Positions 12,701-25,400 of a stretch of 64,000 nucleotides of DNA are shown piece after piece (positions within the stretch are counted from its first letter, which is position 1; every line of letters starts with the position of its first letter). The notes under the pieces were generated by a model. The model was not told the DNA's origin. It did no database searches and saw only the letters and a program-made list of their open reading frames with translations. Made by a program: the position numbers and the translations under genes. Origin of the DNA: Helicostylum pulchrum (taxonomy: Eukaryota > Mucoromycota > Mucoromycetes > Mucorales > Mucoraceae); contig JAIXMO010000001.1 of NCBI GenBank assembly GCA_025677825.1, forward strand, positions 992,001 through 1,056,000, read 5' to 3'.

Positions 12701-13375
12701 TACCTAGTAGAAAAAAAGAGTAAGCTTTAATCCAGTCTATAAAATGTATCAATATTAATTTTCCTTCTAGATATGCCTTGTTATGTCCATCGTGTTGGAC
12801 AACTATGCGGAGATAGTAATACTGGAGCTTGGAACACAACCGAAATGCACCCGTTAACATTGGTCGGTGGCGGAAGCTATATGAAGAAAGTAAGATCACA
12901 TATATACTAAAACTGAGCTTGTTAATTGAATTACCTTTTTTTTTAGATGCCTGACTTGGGTATTACAGTAAATTGGATACCAGTCGATTACGCCGGTAAT
13001 GCCATTGTAGATATCATGATGAGCACAGCTACGCGATCTCCAAAATCTGCCGATGAAACTATATTTCATATTGTGAACACAAAAGAAGTCAGCTGGTCTT
13101 CTTTAATTACCTCGATGAAAAAGTGTGGTATGGATTTTGAAGTTATTACTCCTGAGGACTGGGTTCAAGAGGTATCCAAAGACCAAAATAACCCTTGCCA
13201 CAAACTTTTAGGATCATATCAAAAGTTATTTACCAGCGAGCAGAAATTCTTAATTGGATGGGAAACAAAAAATACGTGTATTTTAGCTCCTGATATAAAA
13301 CAGGCACCTAATGTAAGTGATATGCTCTCTATATATCTCGAGAGTTGGAAGAAAACTGGATTTTATAATCCGTAA
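9712..13375 (+). CDS. NRPS-like A-T-R carboxylate reductase, array copy 2
   Basis: Nine exons: 9712..10292, 10358..10507, 10568..10789, 10852..10937, 10999..11269, 11324..11493, 11568..12719, 12771..12889, 12947..13375. Each exon has exactly the length of its partner in copies 1 and 3; 1,059 residues. Same A-T-R order. The P-loop reads SSGTTNMPKAV, the later adenylation motifs TGGAATPKK and GRADDILVM, the carrier core GLNSLLSIQL, and the reductase motifs LTGATGSLG and YGQSK. The adenylation half is clearly diverged from copies 1 and 3 at DNA and protein level, whereas everything after codon 656 or so is shared almost verbatim. With copy 3 the identity continues through the stop codon into the 3' flank. 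Substrate specificity may therefore differ while release chemistry is kept the same (inference). Confidence 0.9.
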
Positions 13376-13424
13376 TTCATATTTATTTAATAAATAAATG
13401 CGTTATATTTATTGCTCGATAATG
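12054..13424 (+). repeat. 1,371-base tract identical between copies 2 and 3
   Basis: By eye identical to 16434-17804, covering the end of exon 7, exons 8-9, two introns, the stop codon and about 49 bases of 3' flank. The left edge is the same codon as the edge of the tract shared with copy 1. Confidence 0.9.
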
Positions 13425-14108
13425 GGAGGGTTTTTCCCTCAATAAAATATATAATATGTTCTCTAAATAATTATTATCTGTCATTACCTCCTACGTATAC
13501 CGTTTTACAGATATATTTGTTCGGTAAATAATTAAAGCTTGCGTTATAAATAAAACGATTATCTGGTATTGATCATACTTAAATTTCAGCAATAGATCCG
13601 TGATCTACCAATGACCCCCCCCCCCTCGCTTTTTCTTTCGACAGTAGCAAAGGACAACCACATACGTTTTATAAAAAAAAGCTTTCTGTTTCGAGGTACT
13701 TCTTACATACCAAGTACTGCCTTGCTCACTATTTCAATTCTGGCTGAACTAGTGTAAGCAGCAATAGCTGATCATAATATAATGTTTGTGAAATAAATCA
13801 AATTATACATAAAATAAGACAAACAAAAATATACCTCCGCTCTTGAAAATATTATATCGTTCAAATCGACTAATGGCTCAACTATATAGGCCAATGAGGT
13901 CGATTTGAATATATGTTTGGGAAGATGCCTTCGATAAATATTGACTACTTTATTCGCTAATCTATCGAAAAGGTTATTTTTGGATAGAAGATCTGAGATT
14001 TTTTCCTGCATGGATAACCAATGATCCATGTATATAAATATTCGATATAGTTTACAAAAAAAAAGTCGTTCTTTTACTTTATATTACTTCTAACAAACCC
14101 TTATTATA
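13376..14108. other. Spacer between array copies 2 and 3
   Basis: AT-rich spacer with a run of C at about 13612-13625. An 85-codon leftward frame (14029..13772) starts inside the copy 3 promoter and has a donor-like GTATAT at its Arg-Ala-Glu segment; it resembles no family I know and may be chance. A TATA-like TATATAAATA at 14031-14040 lies about 70 bases before the copy 3 ATG. Confidence 0.5.
14031..14040 (+). promoter_or_regulatory. TATA-like box before A-T-R gene 3
   Basis: TATATAAATA about 70 bases upstream of the start codon at 14109, a placement similar to that of copy 2. Confidence 0.45.
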
Positions 14109-17100
14109 ATGGCCTCGTTTGAAAATATGTCTTCCATCAGTAGTTTTCCCTTTGATGCTAAAAAATACTATTCTTTAATTAATCTTTTTAAAAGCCAAGC
14201 AAAGAAATTCAGGGACAATATATATTTTCGATATGAAGTCCACTCTGCAAACGGAGAGCTTGAAGTAAAGACTCTTACTTATGGACAAGTGGATTTAATT
14301 ACTACTAACTTGGCGTGTGAGCTACATGATAAGTTAGGTAAGGAACAAGTAGTCTCCGTACTGGAAGACCACTCTGTATACTACCCGATTTTACTTTATG
14401 CGCTCTACAAACTTCGTGTTCCGGTCCAAATGATATCTATTCGTAATACACCTGCAACAGTTTGCCATCTTTTAAAGCAAACAGGTTCCCAGTGTTTTGT
14501 ATATGGATTGTCTTACTTGCATGTTAAAGAGCTTGTATCAAAAGAAATTGTAGGTGCTAAATGCTTTCCCGTACCTGAACTCGATCTACAAGTATTATCA
14601 AACAGCTCATTGAACCCCAAATGGGACCAAATACTAGATCAAAACTTTACTGAGGCAGATATAGAAAAAATAGCTGCAATAGTTCACAGGTAATGCTTTT
14701 TTCAATCATGTTTCTTTGCTAATAGTTTTTACATACAATTTTAGTTCCGGAACCACCGGTACACCAAAAATTGTAGCTTGGAATAATCAATTTGTAATGT
14801 ATTTTCTCCAATTTTTACAAAGCACATACCTTAAACGCAAACAATTTGAGTTCATAGACGACGAAAATGATATCTTGATTGGTATAACGCCATCGTAAGG
14901 AACCTTCCATATAAATGTTAAAATAGAAAATTTAAAACTTTTTTCTATTAGCTATCAAATGTTTGGTACATATTCTAACCATCACTGTATTTTCTCGGGT
15001 GGCTCCATCTATTTTTGTAATAAGTTCCCACCTACACCAAAACATACTATAGATGTAATGAAACGAGAGAATATAACTCGATTGAATGCCACGCCTTATT
15101 TCATCAACCAAATCATGCATTATATACAAGAAACAGGAGATATTCAACCTTTTCAAAAATTGAAGAATATTACGTAAATTTCTTCTTTTTTTTTAGTAAA
15201 TAGAAATTGTACATGTATTTACTTAATTATTTAATTCTAGATCAGGAGGAGCACCTACTCCCAATACAATTAATGATTTTTATTTAAAAAACAAGATAAG
15301 CGTAGTGAATATGTTCGGATCATCAGGTAAAAATATGACACCAAATATTATTCAGGATAACTAATATTCCGTTTTCTTTTTTTTAAAAAAAACAGAAGCG
15401 TTTAATTTGCTTACATCCGAGGTCTCGCAGAAAAGTGATGATATCAGTACATACTTTTTCTTGGAAGACGGAGATAAGCATACTTATTTAGAGCACTTTG
15501 ACGGAGATAGGTATCAATTAATTGTTAAAAAAGGGTCTCCTTTTCTAGCTACGGGTGTTGCAAATAGAGAAAACGGAGACTATGCTTCCAAAGATTTGCT
15601 TGTAGCGAGTAAAACCGTAAAAAATGGATACGACTATGCAGGTCGTACAGATGATATCTTAGTCATGTAAGTTTTCTTTTGTATAAAAATAATTTTTTTG
15701 CAATATACTAAATGTCAATAAAATATAGGATCAATGGAGAAAAAACCGACCCCTTACCCTTGGAAGAAGTAATAATATCTAGTCCAATCGTTTCTTGCTG
15801 CACAGTAATTGGAGAAGGTCGACCATGTACCGCAGCTCTTATTGAACTCAGCGCTGATGCTATCGAGAATTATGATACAGATACAATTAAGGAAAAAGGT
15901 TAGGTCTATAAACTGTTTGTCTATTTTTATCTAATATTTACTTTTAGTCTATGGAATTGTAAGAAAGGCAAATGAAATCTCGCCAAGACATAGTGTCATA
16001 TTACCCGAAATGATAATGGTTATTCCACATTCAAAACACCTCATCGCAACTGATAAAGGCTCAATTTCCCGAAAGAGATCTATTGCCTACTTTCAAACCG
16101 AGGTAGATGCTATGTATGCTAAATTTTTTACAGAGAACTCAAGTAAACGAAAAAATCACCAAGTTCGAGATCATAGTACCATCGAGACTATCGTTGTAGA
16201 TGCTTTAACACGCGTTTTAAATCCTGTTAACCCGTTGCAAAAGGACGTGTCCTTGTTTAAGCAAGGGCTCAATTCATTATTCTCGATCCAGCTTCAAAAT
16301 TATCTTTCTGCTGATATAGCCTCTGTACCACAAGACTTTACGTATGAACATTCTACTATTGTTAGTATGGTGGATTATTTTACACAGGCTATTAGTTCCA
16401 CGGAAACTAACGATACTTCAGTAACAAAAACATTTAATTATCAAGATACAACAGATATTCTTGACAAGTATTTACAAAGCGCGTCTAAAGATCTGATTCC
16501 GGCTGTCGTAACTGATTATTCTGATCCCAATGATGATAGAGAACATGTGGTGATGTTAACAGGCGCTACAGGATCTCTTGGTTCTGCTATCTTGTTGAAG
16601 CTTCTTCGAAACCCCAAGGTCAAAACTGTATATGCTCTTGTTCGTGGAAATGAGTCTACAGATTTGATGGGTAGAATTGCAGATTCGTTTAAAAAGAGAG
16701 GATATCCTGAATCCGAGTTACATGAAGCAGGCCGTGTACAAGCTTTACCAATGAACGTAGAAGAGGAATATCTTGGATTATCTATCGACATTTATAACAA
16801 ACTCAGATCTGAAACTACAATGATACTTGCGTGTGCTTGGCTGCTTGACTTTAATCAAACTGTAGCTCATTATGATTCTGAGTGTATTAAAGGACTTTAC
16901 AACATGGTTAAATTCGCAAACAAAGAAATTAACCCTATTCATTTTCACTTTATTTCAAGTGTCAGTGCCACAGGGGCTTACGGTATATATGTTCCAGAAA
17001 CAGCCATGCCAAATAATCCACAAGTCGCATTACCTATGGGATACGGCCAGTCCAAATTTATTGTTGAGCAATTGTTTCAATACCTAGTAGAAAAAAAGAG

Positions 17101-17755
17101 TAAGCTTTAATCCAGTCTATAAAATGTATCAATATTAATTTTCCTTCTAGATATGCCTTGTTATGTCCATCGTGTTGGACAACTATGCGGAGATAGTAAT
17201 ACTGGAGCTTGGAACACAACCGAAATGCACCCGTTAACATTGGTCGGTGGCGGAAGCTATATGAAGAAAGTAAGATCACATATATACTAAAACTGAGCTT
17301 GTTAATTGAATTACCTTTTTTTTTAGATGCCTGACTTGGGTATTACAGTAAATTGGATACCAGTCGATTACGCCGGTAATGCCATTGTAGATATCATGAT
17401 GAGCACAGCTACGCGATCTCCAAAATCTGCCGATGAAACTATATTTCATATTGTGAACACAAAAGAAGTCAGCTGGTCTTCTTTAATTACCTCGATGAAA
17501 AAGTGTGGTATGGATTTTGAAGTTATTACTCCTGAGGACTGGGTTCAAGAGGTATCCAAAGACCAAAATAACCCTTGCCACAAACTTTTAGGATCATATC
17601 AAAAGTTATTTACCAGCGAGCAGAAATTCTTAATTGGATGGGAAACAAAAAATACGTGTATTTTAGCTCCTGATATAAAACAGGCACCTAATGTAAGTGA
17701 TATGCTCTCTATATATCTCGAGAGTTGGAAGAAAACTGGATTTTATAATCCGTAA
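14109..17755 (+). CDS. NRPS-like A-T-R carboxylate reductase, array copy 3
   Basis: Nine exons: 14109..14689, 14745..14894, 14952..15173, 15241..15326, 15396..15666, 15729..15898, 15948..17099, 17151..17269, 17327..17755; 1,059 residues, exon lengths matching copies 1 and 2. The P-loop SSGTTGTPKIV is the most canonical of the three. Later adenylation motifs are SGGAPTPN and GRTDDILVM; the carrier core is GLNSLFSIQL; the reductase holds LTGATGSLG and YGQSK. The second half is identical to copy 2 from 16434 onward. Shortly after the stop codon the DNA passes into a TIR transposon (from 17871), which now separates this gene from the dead fourth copy. Confidence 0.9.
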
Positions 17756-17804
17756 TTCATATTTATTTAATAAATAAATGCGTTATATTTATTGCTCGAT
17801 AATG
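16434..17804 (+). repeat. Copy 3 partner of the 1,371-base identical tract
   Basis: Partner of 12054-13424. Identity stops after CGATAATGG, where copy 2 continues GAGGG and copy 3 AAGGT. Confidence 0.9.
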
Positions 17805-17870
17805 GAAGGTTTTTTTCCCTTCAGAAAATGTTATTTTCTGTCATTATATCATATAGAAGGTTAAAGAGCT

Positions 17871-19720
17871 ACAGTAGCGGTTCTATTTAGGGGTGGCCTG
17901 ATTTAAGGGTACGATCAATTTAGGGGTGGATTTCTCCGGAACATCTTCGGTCCCCCGTTCAAAACCTCTACCACCATTATTCGATTTAAAGGTGGAATCC
18001 AACTTCACTAAATATATAAAATAAATTTAAAAATGATAACAAAAAAAAAGTTTTATTTAACTTTTATAAAAGCGTCTAGTCTTTAAAAGTGTACAATCAA
18101 ATCGATACTATTAAAAACAAAGAGATAGTAATCAAACTGATAGAGATGGGATAGTAACATAAACCTTAAAAAGTAATTAAATTATAAAGACAGTAAATTT
18201 ATACTTGAATGGAACGGGTATCAGCAGTGAACCTTTTGAAATTTAACTAGGAAAAGTAGTTAAATATAGACTGTTGCCAAGTGATGAAAAATTGGAAAGG
18301 AATGCAATGTAAGCCAAATAAAGTAAGCGCAAAGATACCTTTTAGTCCTATATACCATAGCTAGCAGATTTTAGATACATTGTTATGCGGTACTCCAATA
18401 AATAGCTTTGTACTATTTTAATTGACATCAATAAAAAATTTAATAGAATCTAATATAATTTTAATGTTTGAGCTCTTGCAGAAAATGATACACAGCATAT
18501 TTTTTTGTACAATAACTTGGGTGAGTTCAAGAACCGTTTAAAGTGTTATAAACCATTATTGTTCATCCGTTATTCTTTTAAAAACGCGTCTTTTTAAGTA
18601 AAGGTTTAGAAGTAACTTCTAAAAAAGGTCACTTTTACGGTGATCGAAATAAGATGTTTTCATTGTATGATTAGACATCAGGAAATTATTCTTTTACCCA
18701 AGTTGCTTAGTAAAAGTTACTCCTTAGAATGTTTTATTTAATGCCAAAATTGAAAATTGCATGTTGTTTTATACTTTTCTCGATTTTTTGTTTTTTTCTT
18801 CAATCGATGATTTTTGATCATTTTTGGCCATTTTGGTGGGTCAACCCCTTTTGTGTTTTTGCGTATATTTTAAAATTACTCGATATCTACTTTTTTTTAT
18901 TTGAGAAAAAAACGTTGATGGTATGGGTCTCGTTTAAGCGCATCTAATCCATTTAAAGTTATATTTTTACAAAAAATATTGACCAAGTAATCACTGTTTT
19001 GGACTTTTTTTTTCCGCTTAAATTTGAGTTAAGCGGTCCTTAAAATGAACATTTCTTTAAAGCACGTTTTCTCGTTCAATTTTAGATGTAGCACTTTTAT
19101 TTATAAACATCCAATATATAGTTTTTAGATATCTACATTCGGTTCTATAACCAAACACGATAATAAAAAACTATATTTAATGTAATCGCGAAGCTCTGAA
19201 AATGGTTACACGATGTTACACTAAGAAAGTGTATTTTTTTACCCAAAAAAAAAAAACGTCCTAAACGGCGATTACTCTTTCAGTTTTTGCATTAAAAGTA
19301 TCATTTAAAATGGACTAGAGGCGTATAACCAAGTTCTATACCATGAATGCTTTATTTACAAAGATAGAAAAGTTAGATAAGAAGTAATTGTGAAATAACC
19401 GCAAAAGCACAAAAGGGGTTGACCACCAAAAATGAAAATCGAAAAAATACCAAAAAGATACGTTTTTAATTTTTTTTATCAAGGATATATTTAAAACAAC
19501 TAGTTTGTATTAAAAAACTTGGGTCCAAAAAACTTTTCCTGTTTCTTTAAAAAATAAAAATCAATATTTATTATAACTGCTAATTTTAGCAGTGATTTCT
19601 TATGTGAGCGATTATTTAAACTCATATATCTCAGTGAGCTTTTTTCTTTAGAAGTAATAATTATTCACTGCACGATAATAAGGGTATCTTCGATATAAGG
19701 GTGGCTTTCTTCCACATTAA
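17871..19720 (+). mobile_element. TIR element copy 1 (non-autonomous, right end lost)
   Basis: Begins TA|CAGTAGCGGTTCTATTTAGG, the same terminal sequence as the complete element at 56879-59274. The left part aligns with that copy throughout (for example the TCCCCCG and AAGCGTCTAGTCTT stretches). The right terminal CCGCTACTG is absent: similarity ends near TTCTTCCACAT at about 19720, where the fourth A-T-R relic starts. No transposase-like open frame is seen. The interior is an imperfect palindrome, with 18930-19010 resembling the reverse complement of 19255-19330. Confidence 0.75.
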
Positions 19721-19724
19721 AATT

Positions 19725-20150
19725 TAGGATTATGTGAGAAAAAATCAGTCCCTCGGTTATGTCCGATAGTTTTTAACTGTACAGTAATTGGAAAAGGTCA
19801 AAGACGTACTGCAGCACTTATTGAACTCAACTTTGAGGCTATCAAAGATTACTGTCTGGATACAGTCATGGAAAAAGGTTAGGTTCTATAAATTACTTGC
19901 AAATTTATCTAGTATTTACTTTTAGTTTATGAAATTGTAAGAAAGGCAAATGAAGTTTTACCAAGCCGCAGTGCCATCATCTTATCTGAAATGATTATGG
20001 TTATTCCGTTTTCAAAACACCTTATTGCCTCCGATAAAGGCACAGTTTCCAGAAATTGAACTATTACCTGCTTTCAAAAAGAGGTAAATGCTGTGTACGC
20101 TAAATTTTTTGAAAGGAGCGTCGCTAAATTGTATATTACACACAAAGCAA
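19725..20150 (+). pseudogene. Fragment of a fourth A-T-R gene
   Basis: Corresponds to the acceptor of intron 5, exon 6, intron 6 and the start of exon 7 of the array genes. Preserved pieces include TGTACAGTAATTGG, ATTGAACTCAAC, the donor AAAGGTTAG, the acceptor CTTTTAG and KHLIASDKGTVSR. Exon 6 has lost bases near 19760, and at 20057-20059 an in-frame TGA replaces the Arg that follows the SRK motif. It stops before the carrier and reductase domains, so it never reaches the homogenised tract. Confidence 0.85.
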
Positions 20151-20280
20151 CCGATTGAATAAATATATAAAATTTTATTTTTGAATAAGTATTCGATTTT
20201 CTAACGCAAAAGCATTGTACGTAGAAAGTACATACGCCAGTTGTCAATCAACGCATAATAGCGTTTATTTAAGCGTGACC

Positions 20281-21664
20281 TCACAACGTACCGTGATATA
20301 CCATCTTAACAATAATATCCATTAAAAGAGCAAACAATAACATATCGAGAAACATGAAGACTGTTGAAACAGCAATTGAATCTATTTTAAAGAAAAGTAA
20401 ATATATAAAAATTATAATTTTAACTCATTCTTATTATACCTTTTCCCTTTAAATCAGGTACTACGGTTACTCTAAAGCAATAATCTGTAGCTGCGCTTGC
20501 TAATAAAGTACCAGCACGATTGAACGCTAAGCTAGTAATATCAAAGTCACTTACTTTCCTCAACTTTAACAATGGCTATTTTTTTCTTATTAGATTTTGT
20601 TGTTGCATAAAATGGAGTTTCAAACTTACTTTCAATTGTTGAGCATCAATGAAACCAATGCTGAGGTCTCTAGACGCATAGGCTATAGTATCACCAGAAC
20701 GATTGATTGCAAAGCTCGTAATACTATCTCTGCTAATACCTGCTGTCTTTACTTTAGTTACAGGATACTGTACTCCCCTTAATTTTAATTTCCAAGCACA
20801 AATAAATCCGCGTCCTCTTATGGATGCGTTTACAACAGCATACAACGTTTGTCTTCCTTGTTTATCTATTCCATATCTACAAGCTTTAATCTCACAGGGT
20901 GTTTTCTTATTTAATTTTGGGCGATCAATTACTTGCACAATTTCTCCGTCAATTTTAAGAATAAATAATGATGCAGTTGTTGCTACAGCAATGTGATTAT
21001 CATTAAAGTCAAAAGCAGCATCTTGTACGTTCTCGAAACGTACAGGAGTAAAAGCCAAACTCCAATCTTTAGTATTTATGACGGATACTTTATCATCGCT
21101 AAATACTGTGACCAAGTAATTACCTGACTGACTGAATCTGGTAACTTTCTTCAAATGAATTTCATCATGTTAGTTATGCTGGTTTGTTACTTGATATTTA
21201 TATTTAATTAGTTACCTGATATTCATTTGGCACATTGCAAGTACTAGTAGATACAGCATATTTAAATAAAAGATGTCCACTACTCGTATTAAATATTCTG
21301 CAGTTCAGATTTCTTCGGTCTTCTATTTTGTCTGCTGAACTATTTATACCAGCAGCTAATAGATCTCCCGTGGGATGACAGGCAAGTGACATTGGACAAT
21401 CCTCTTTATCTGACAACAGTACAGAGTCGAGTTGAGTAATTTTTTTAGCAGATGTATTAATCTTGAATGAAACCTAAAAAAATAAAGTACGTGTTTATTT
21501 CTCCCTCAAAACTTTCAGGTGAATGTAATCCTTACCAAGTTGTTCTTAAAACCAAGGCTGCTTGAGTCTCCACCACCACCAACAATAAGCGTATCGTCTG
21601 CTGCAAAGTCTAAACCAAGGATAAAAAAGTCAACGTCTTGTTTAATTGTAAGTGCATTCCCCAT
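20281..21664 (-). CDS. sec12: Sec12-like Sar1 guanine-nucleotide exchange factor
   Basis: Five exons: 21664..21536, 21473..21216, 21148..20630, 20575..20440, 20381..20281; 380 residues. WD40-type strands run through the protein (SLACHPTGDLLAAG, SITSFAINRSGDTIAYAS, ITSLAFNRAGTLLAS). Residues 29-32 are GGGG followed by DSSSLGFKNN, matching the glycine-rich potassium-binding loop special to Sec12/PREB that contacts Sar1. The last exon encodes one hydrophobic segment (about 352-374) and a tail of roughly ten residues, the expected type II ER membrane anchor. Sec12 loads Sar1 with GTP to start COPII coat assembly at the ER. The long luminal domain of budding-yeast Sec12 is missing, as in shorter fungal homologues. 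It diverges from GSK3. Confidence 0.82.
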
Positions 21665-21994
21665 TTTTTAAACAATAAAAGTGCATAAAGAAAAGGTTTT
21701 TTTTTTGTTTTCTTTCTTTTGAAGTGGATGGCTATAGGGTGTACATAGTAGCGCTAGATAAAATAAAAAAAATCTGGTGTTGCGAAAAACCTGGTGCGTC
21801 CATCTTTTTCTCCTTTTGATTTTCAAACACAAAGCACTGTATATTTTTCTTTTTTTCTTTTTTTTAATCACAAAAACCCTCTTTTTTCTTTTTTTAAAAA
21901 ACAAATAAATTATAAATGTAAGAAATCCTTATACAACAATTTTTATTTTTTTTAATTAAACTAATGTGTTTCTATATTTTATAGTTCCCGAGTA
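21665..21994. promoter_or_regulatory. Shared promoter of sec12 and gsk3
   Basis: 330 bases between two divergent start codons, rich in T and A tracts. A possible 5' UTR intron for gsk3 runs from GTAAGAAATCC (21919) to TTTTATAG (about 21984), just before the ATG at 21995. Confidence 0.45.
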
Positions 21995-23496
<1,502 letters not shown>

Positions 23497-23720
23497 AGTT
23501 ATATTTACTTCCCTCTCTCCCTCCTTTTTTTTTCTACGTGACTTATAAATAATAATGTATCTATTTTCTACTACCATTAAGCTGCCTATATTAGGAATAT
23601 AGGCATACAGTTTATTATATACTTTTATAATCGTAGCTTCGTATAGAGTTCAAAGTGTAAAGTCAAACGCCGTCAGAATTCTGGCACAACAGGCTGATGT
23701 AGTACGACAAACCAGATCAG

Positions 23721-24407
23721 TCAGGTTACGCTTTCAGGATAACCGTCCACAGTCATTATTTTATAGTGCCTATGTGCCAGATGTCTAAGCTCCTTAAAAC
23801 AGTAATAGGGAAATGTCTTTGAACAACATTTCTTTAGTTCTTTTTTCCTTTGGGTGACTTCATTTTCGTCATAAAACTGAGTAGACAGTTCTCCGGGAAG
23901 TGTTACACTAGACGAACTTGATTGGTTATTAGAGTTTCCGTCTGAAGACAAATGCATGAATACATTTATTATTGCTTACTATTTTTTTTAAAAAAATATC
24001 TACTCTTGAGTATTATTATCGAAAAATTTGATAAGGTGATCTTACTGTTCGTCATTCAATTGAGTTTTAGGTCTATTAATTCTGTTTGTCAGTGTCCTCC
24101 ATGTACTTTTTACACCAATAAAGAGCAGTGCTCTCTTTATTACACCGGCTTTGAGCGCTGCAGCACAAGCGAGGAACTTCATGAAGACCACCTTTTTTTA
24201 TACATGTAACAATTCAGCTTCACTAAGGGAATCTTGAAATAAAAAAAAAGAATACTTGCTTCGACAGAGAGATTCTTTCCATTTGTTCGGGGACTCATCT
24301 CCGGCGTCTACTGTTTGATAATTTTCAAGAGTCTTCTTTTCTCATGGCTTATAACCTGTCGTTTTAATAGATGCAAAAACATTGTCTTCATTATGATGTT
24401 CAGTCAT
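23721..24407 (-). pseudogene. Degenerate leftward open frames, unidentified
   Basis: A leftward frame opening with ATG at 24407 reads through an in-frame TGA after GYKP, then continues ENYQTVDAGDESPNKWKE to about 24258. Another open piece (around 24190-24080, Cys-rich, ending MEDTDKQN) and a 78-codon Ser-rich piece at 23957..23721 follow on the same strand. Together they look like a decayed gene or transposon ORF, but I recognise no family and the pieces may be unrelated. Confidence 0.3.
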
Positions 24408-24479
24408 TGTATATTTTGAATGTATATTTTTTCAATGTAAAAACCCGTAACGTTAAAAAAAAAAAAGTAAACACAAAAA

Positions 24480-25400
24480 TTATGATTTTTTCTTTGTAGT
24501 TAAAAAGTACTTGTAAATATATCTCCCAAAATGTAGCGCGTTTTCATTTGATTCCAACCGTAATGTTTATTGCTATTATGGTTTACAGCTATTATTGTTT
24601 TATGGCTTTTAAAAGCGGGAAGGGGGGTTGCAAGAGGATTTTATTTTAAATCGCTATTTCTTGTTAATAGAACTACGGGCAAATAAAATAATATTCCTTT
24701 TAAAATTTAGCGCGTTCCTATTCAAGTACAACTATGATATTTTTTACTATGGTCTAGTAGACAGTTCTTTTATTTTATGGTTCTGTAAAAATTGATTTTT
24801 TTTTGCATGATATTACTGTTATGGTAAAAAAACATTTCGTTTCCCGAGATTACGAAATTTTTTAAATCCTTATTTCTTGTTAATAAAACTGCATGTCAAT
24901 AAAATAAAATGCTCTTTAAAATGTAGCTTGTTTTTATGTGATCCGAACCGTGCTATTTGTTACTATGGTTGATTAGACAGTTTCTCTCTTTCTTGTCAAT
25001 TTCCCACTTTTACTACGGAAACTAGGCGTACTTTTAAAGAAACAATAAAATAAAATAACTGTCTAATCAACCATAGTAACAAATAGCACGGTTCGGATCA
25101 CATAAAAACGCACTGCATTTCCCAAATAATATTATTTATCCTCTTGTAGTTTTATTAACAAGAAAATCCATTCAAAATAGTTGTTTCAGTTCAATCACAT
25201 GAATTGATTTTTTATGGTAAAGACCAAAACTTTTTATCTCTCCCTTGTTAGTGTATGTACGCGTAAATAAATAATATTATTTGGGAAATGCAGTGCGTTT
25301 CAATGTGATTAGAATCATGCTATTTGTTACTGTGGTTGATTAGACAGATTTATTTTATTCAATTGACTATATATAAAAGTGTAGGGATTTTTGTTCAAGT
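24480..25400. repeat. Degenerate satellite-like array with inverted units
   Basis: A unit of roughly 200 bases recurs: TTCTTGTTAATARAACT, then AAAATKTAGC, then a GATCCGAACCGTGCTATTTG-type block ending TATGGTTGATTAGACAG. Versions start near 24530, 24710 and 24925, one is inverted (25057-25165), and another lies at 25285-25345. Flanks are AT-rich without genes; the surrounding 23500-26080 interval holds no intact gene. Confidence 0.7.
24931..25108. repeat. Perfect 52-base inverted repeat
   Basis: 24931-24982 is the exact reverse complement of 25057-25108, separated by 74 bases. A second inverted pair follows: 25109-25136 (CGCACTGCATTTCCCAAATA...) and its complement near 25268-25297. Both involve units of the satellite-like array. 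Confidence 0.85.

Noticed and set aside
18729..18947. 72-codon hydrophobic frame (relative at 57672)
   Set aside because: Both lie in the same AT-rich part of the TIR element and diverge without preserving a protein; low-complexity T-rich codons.
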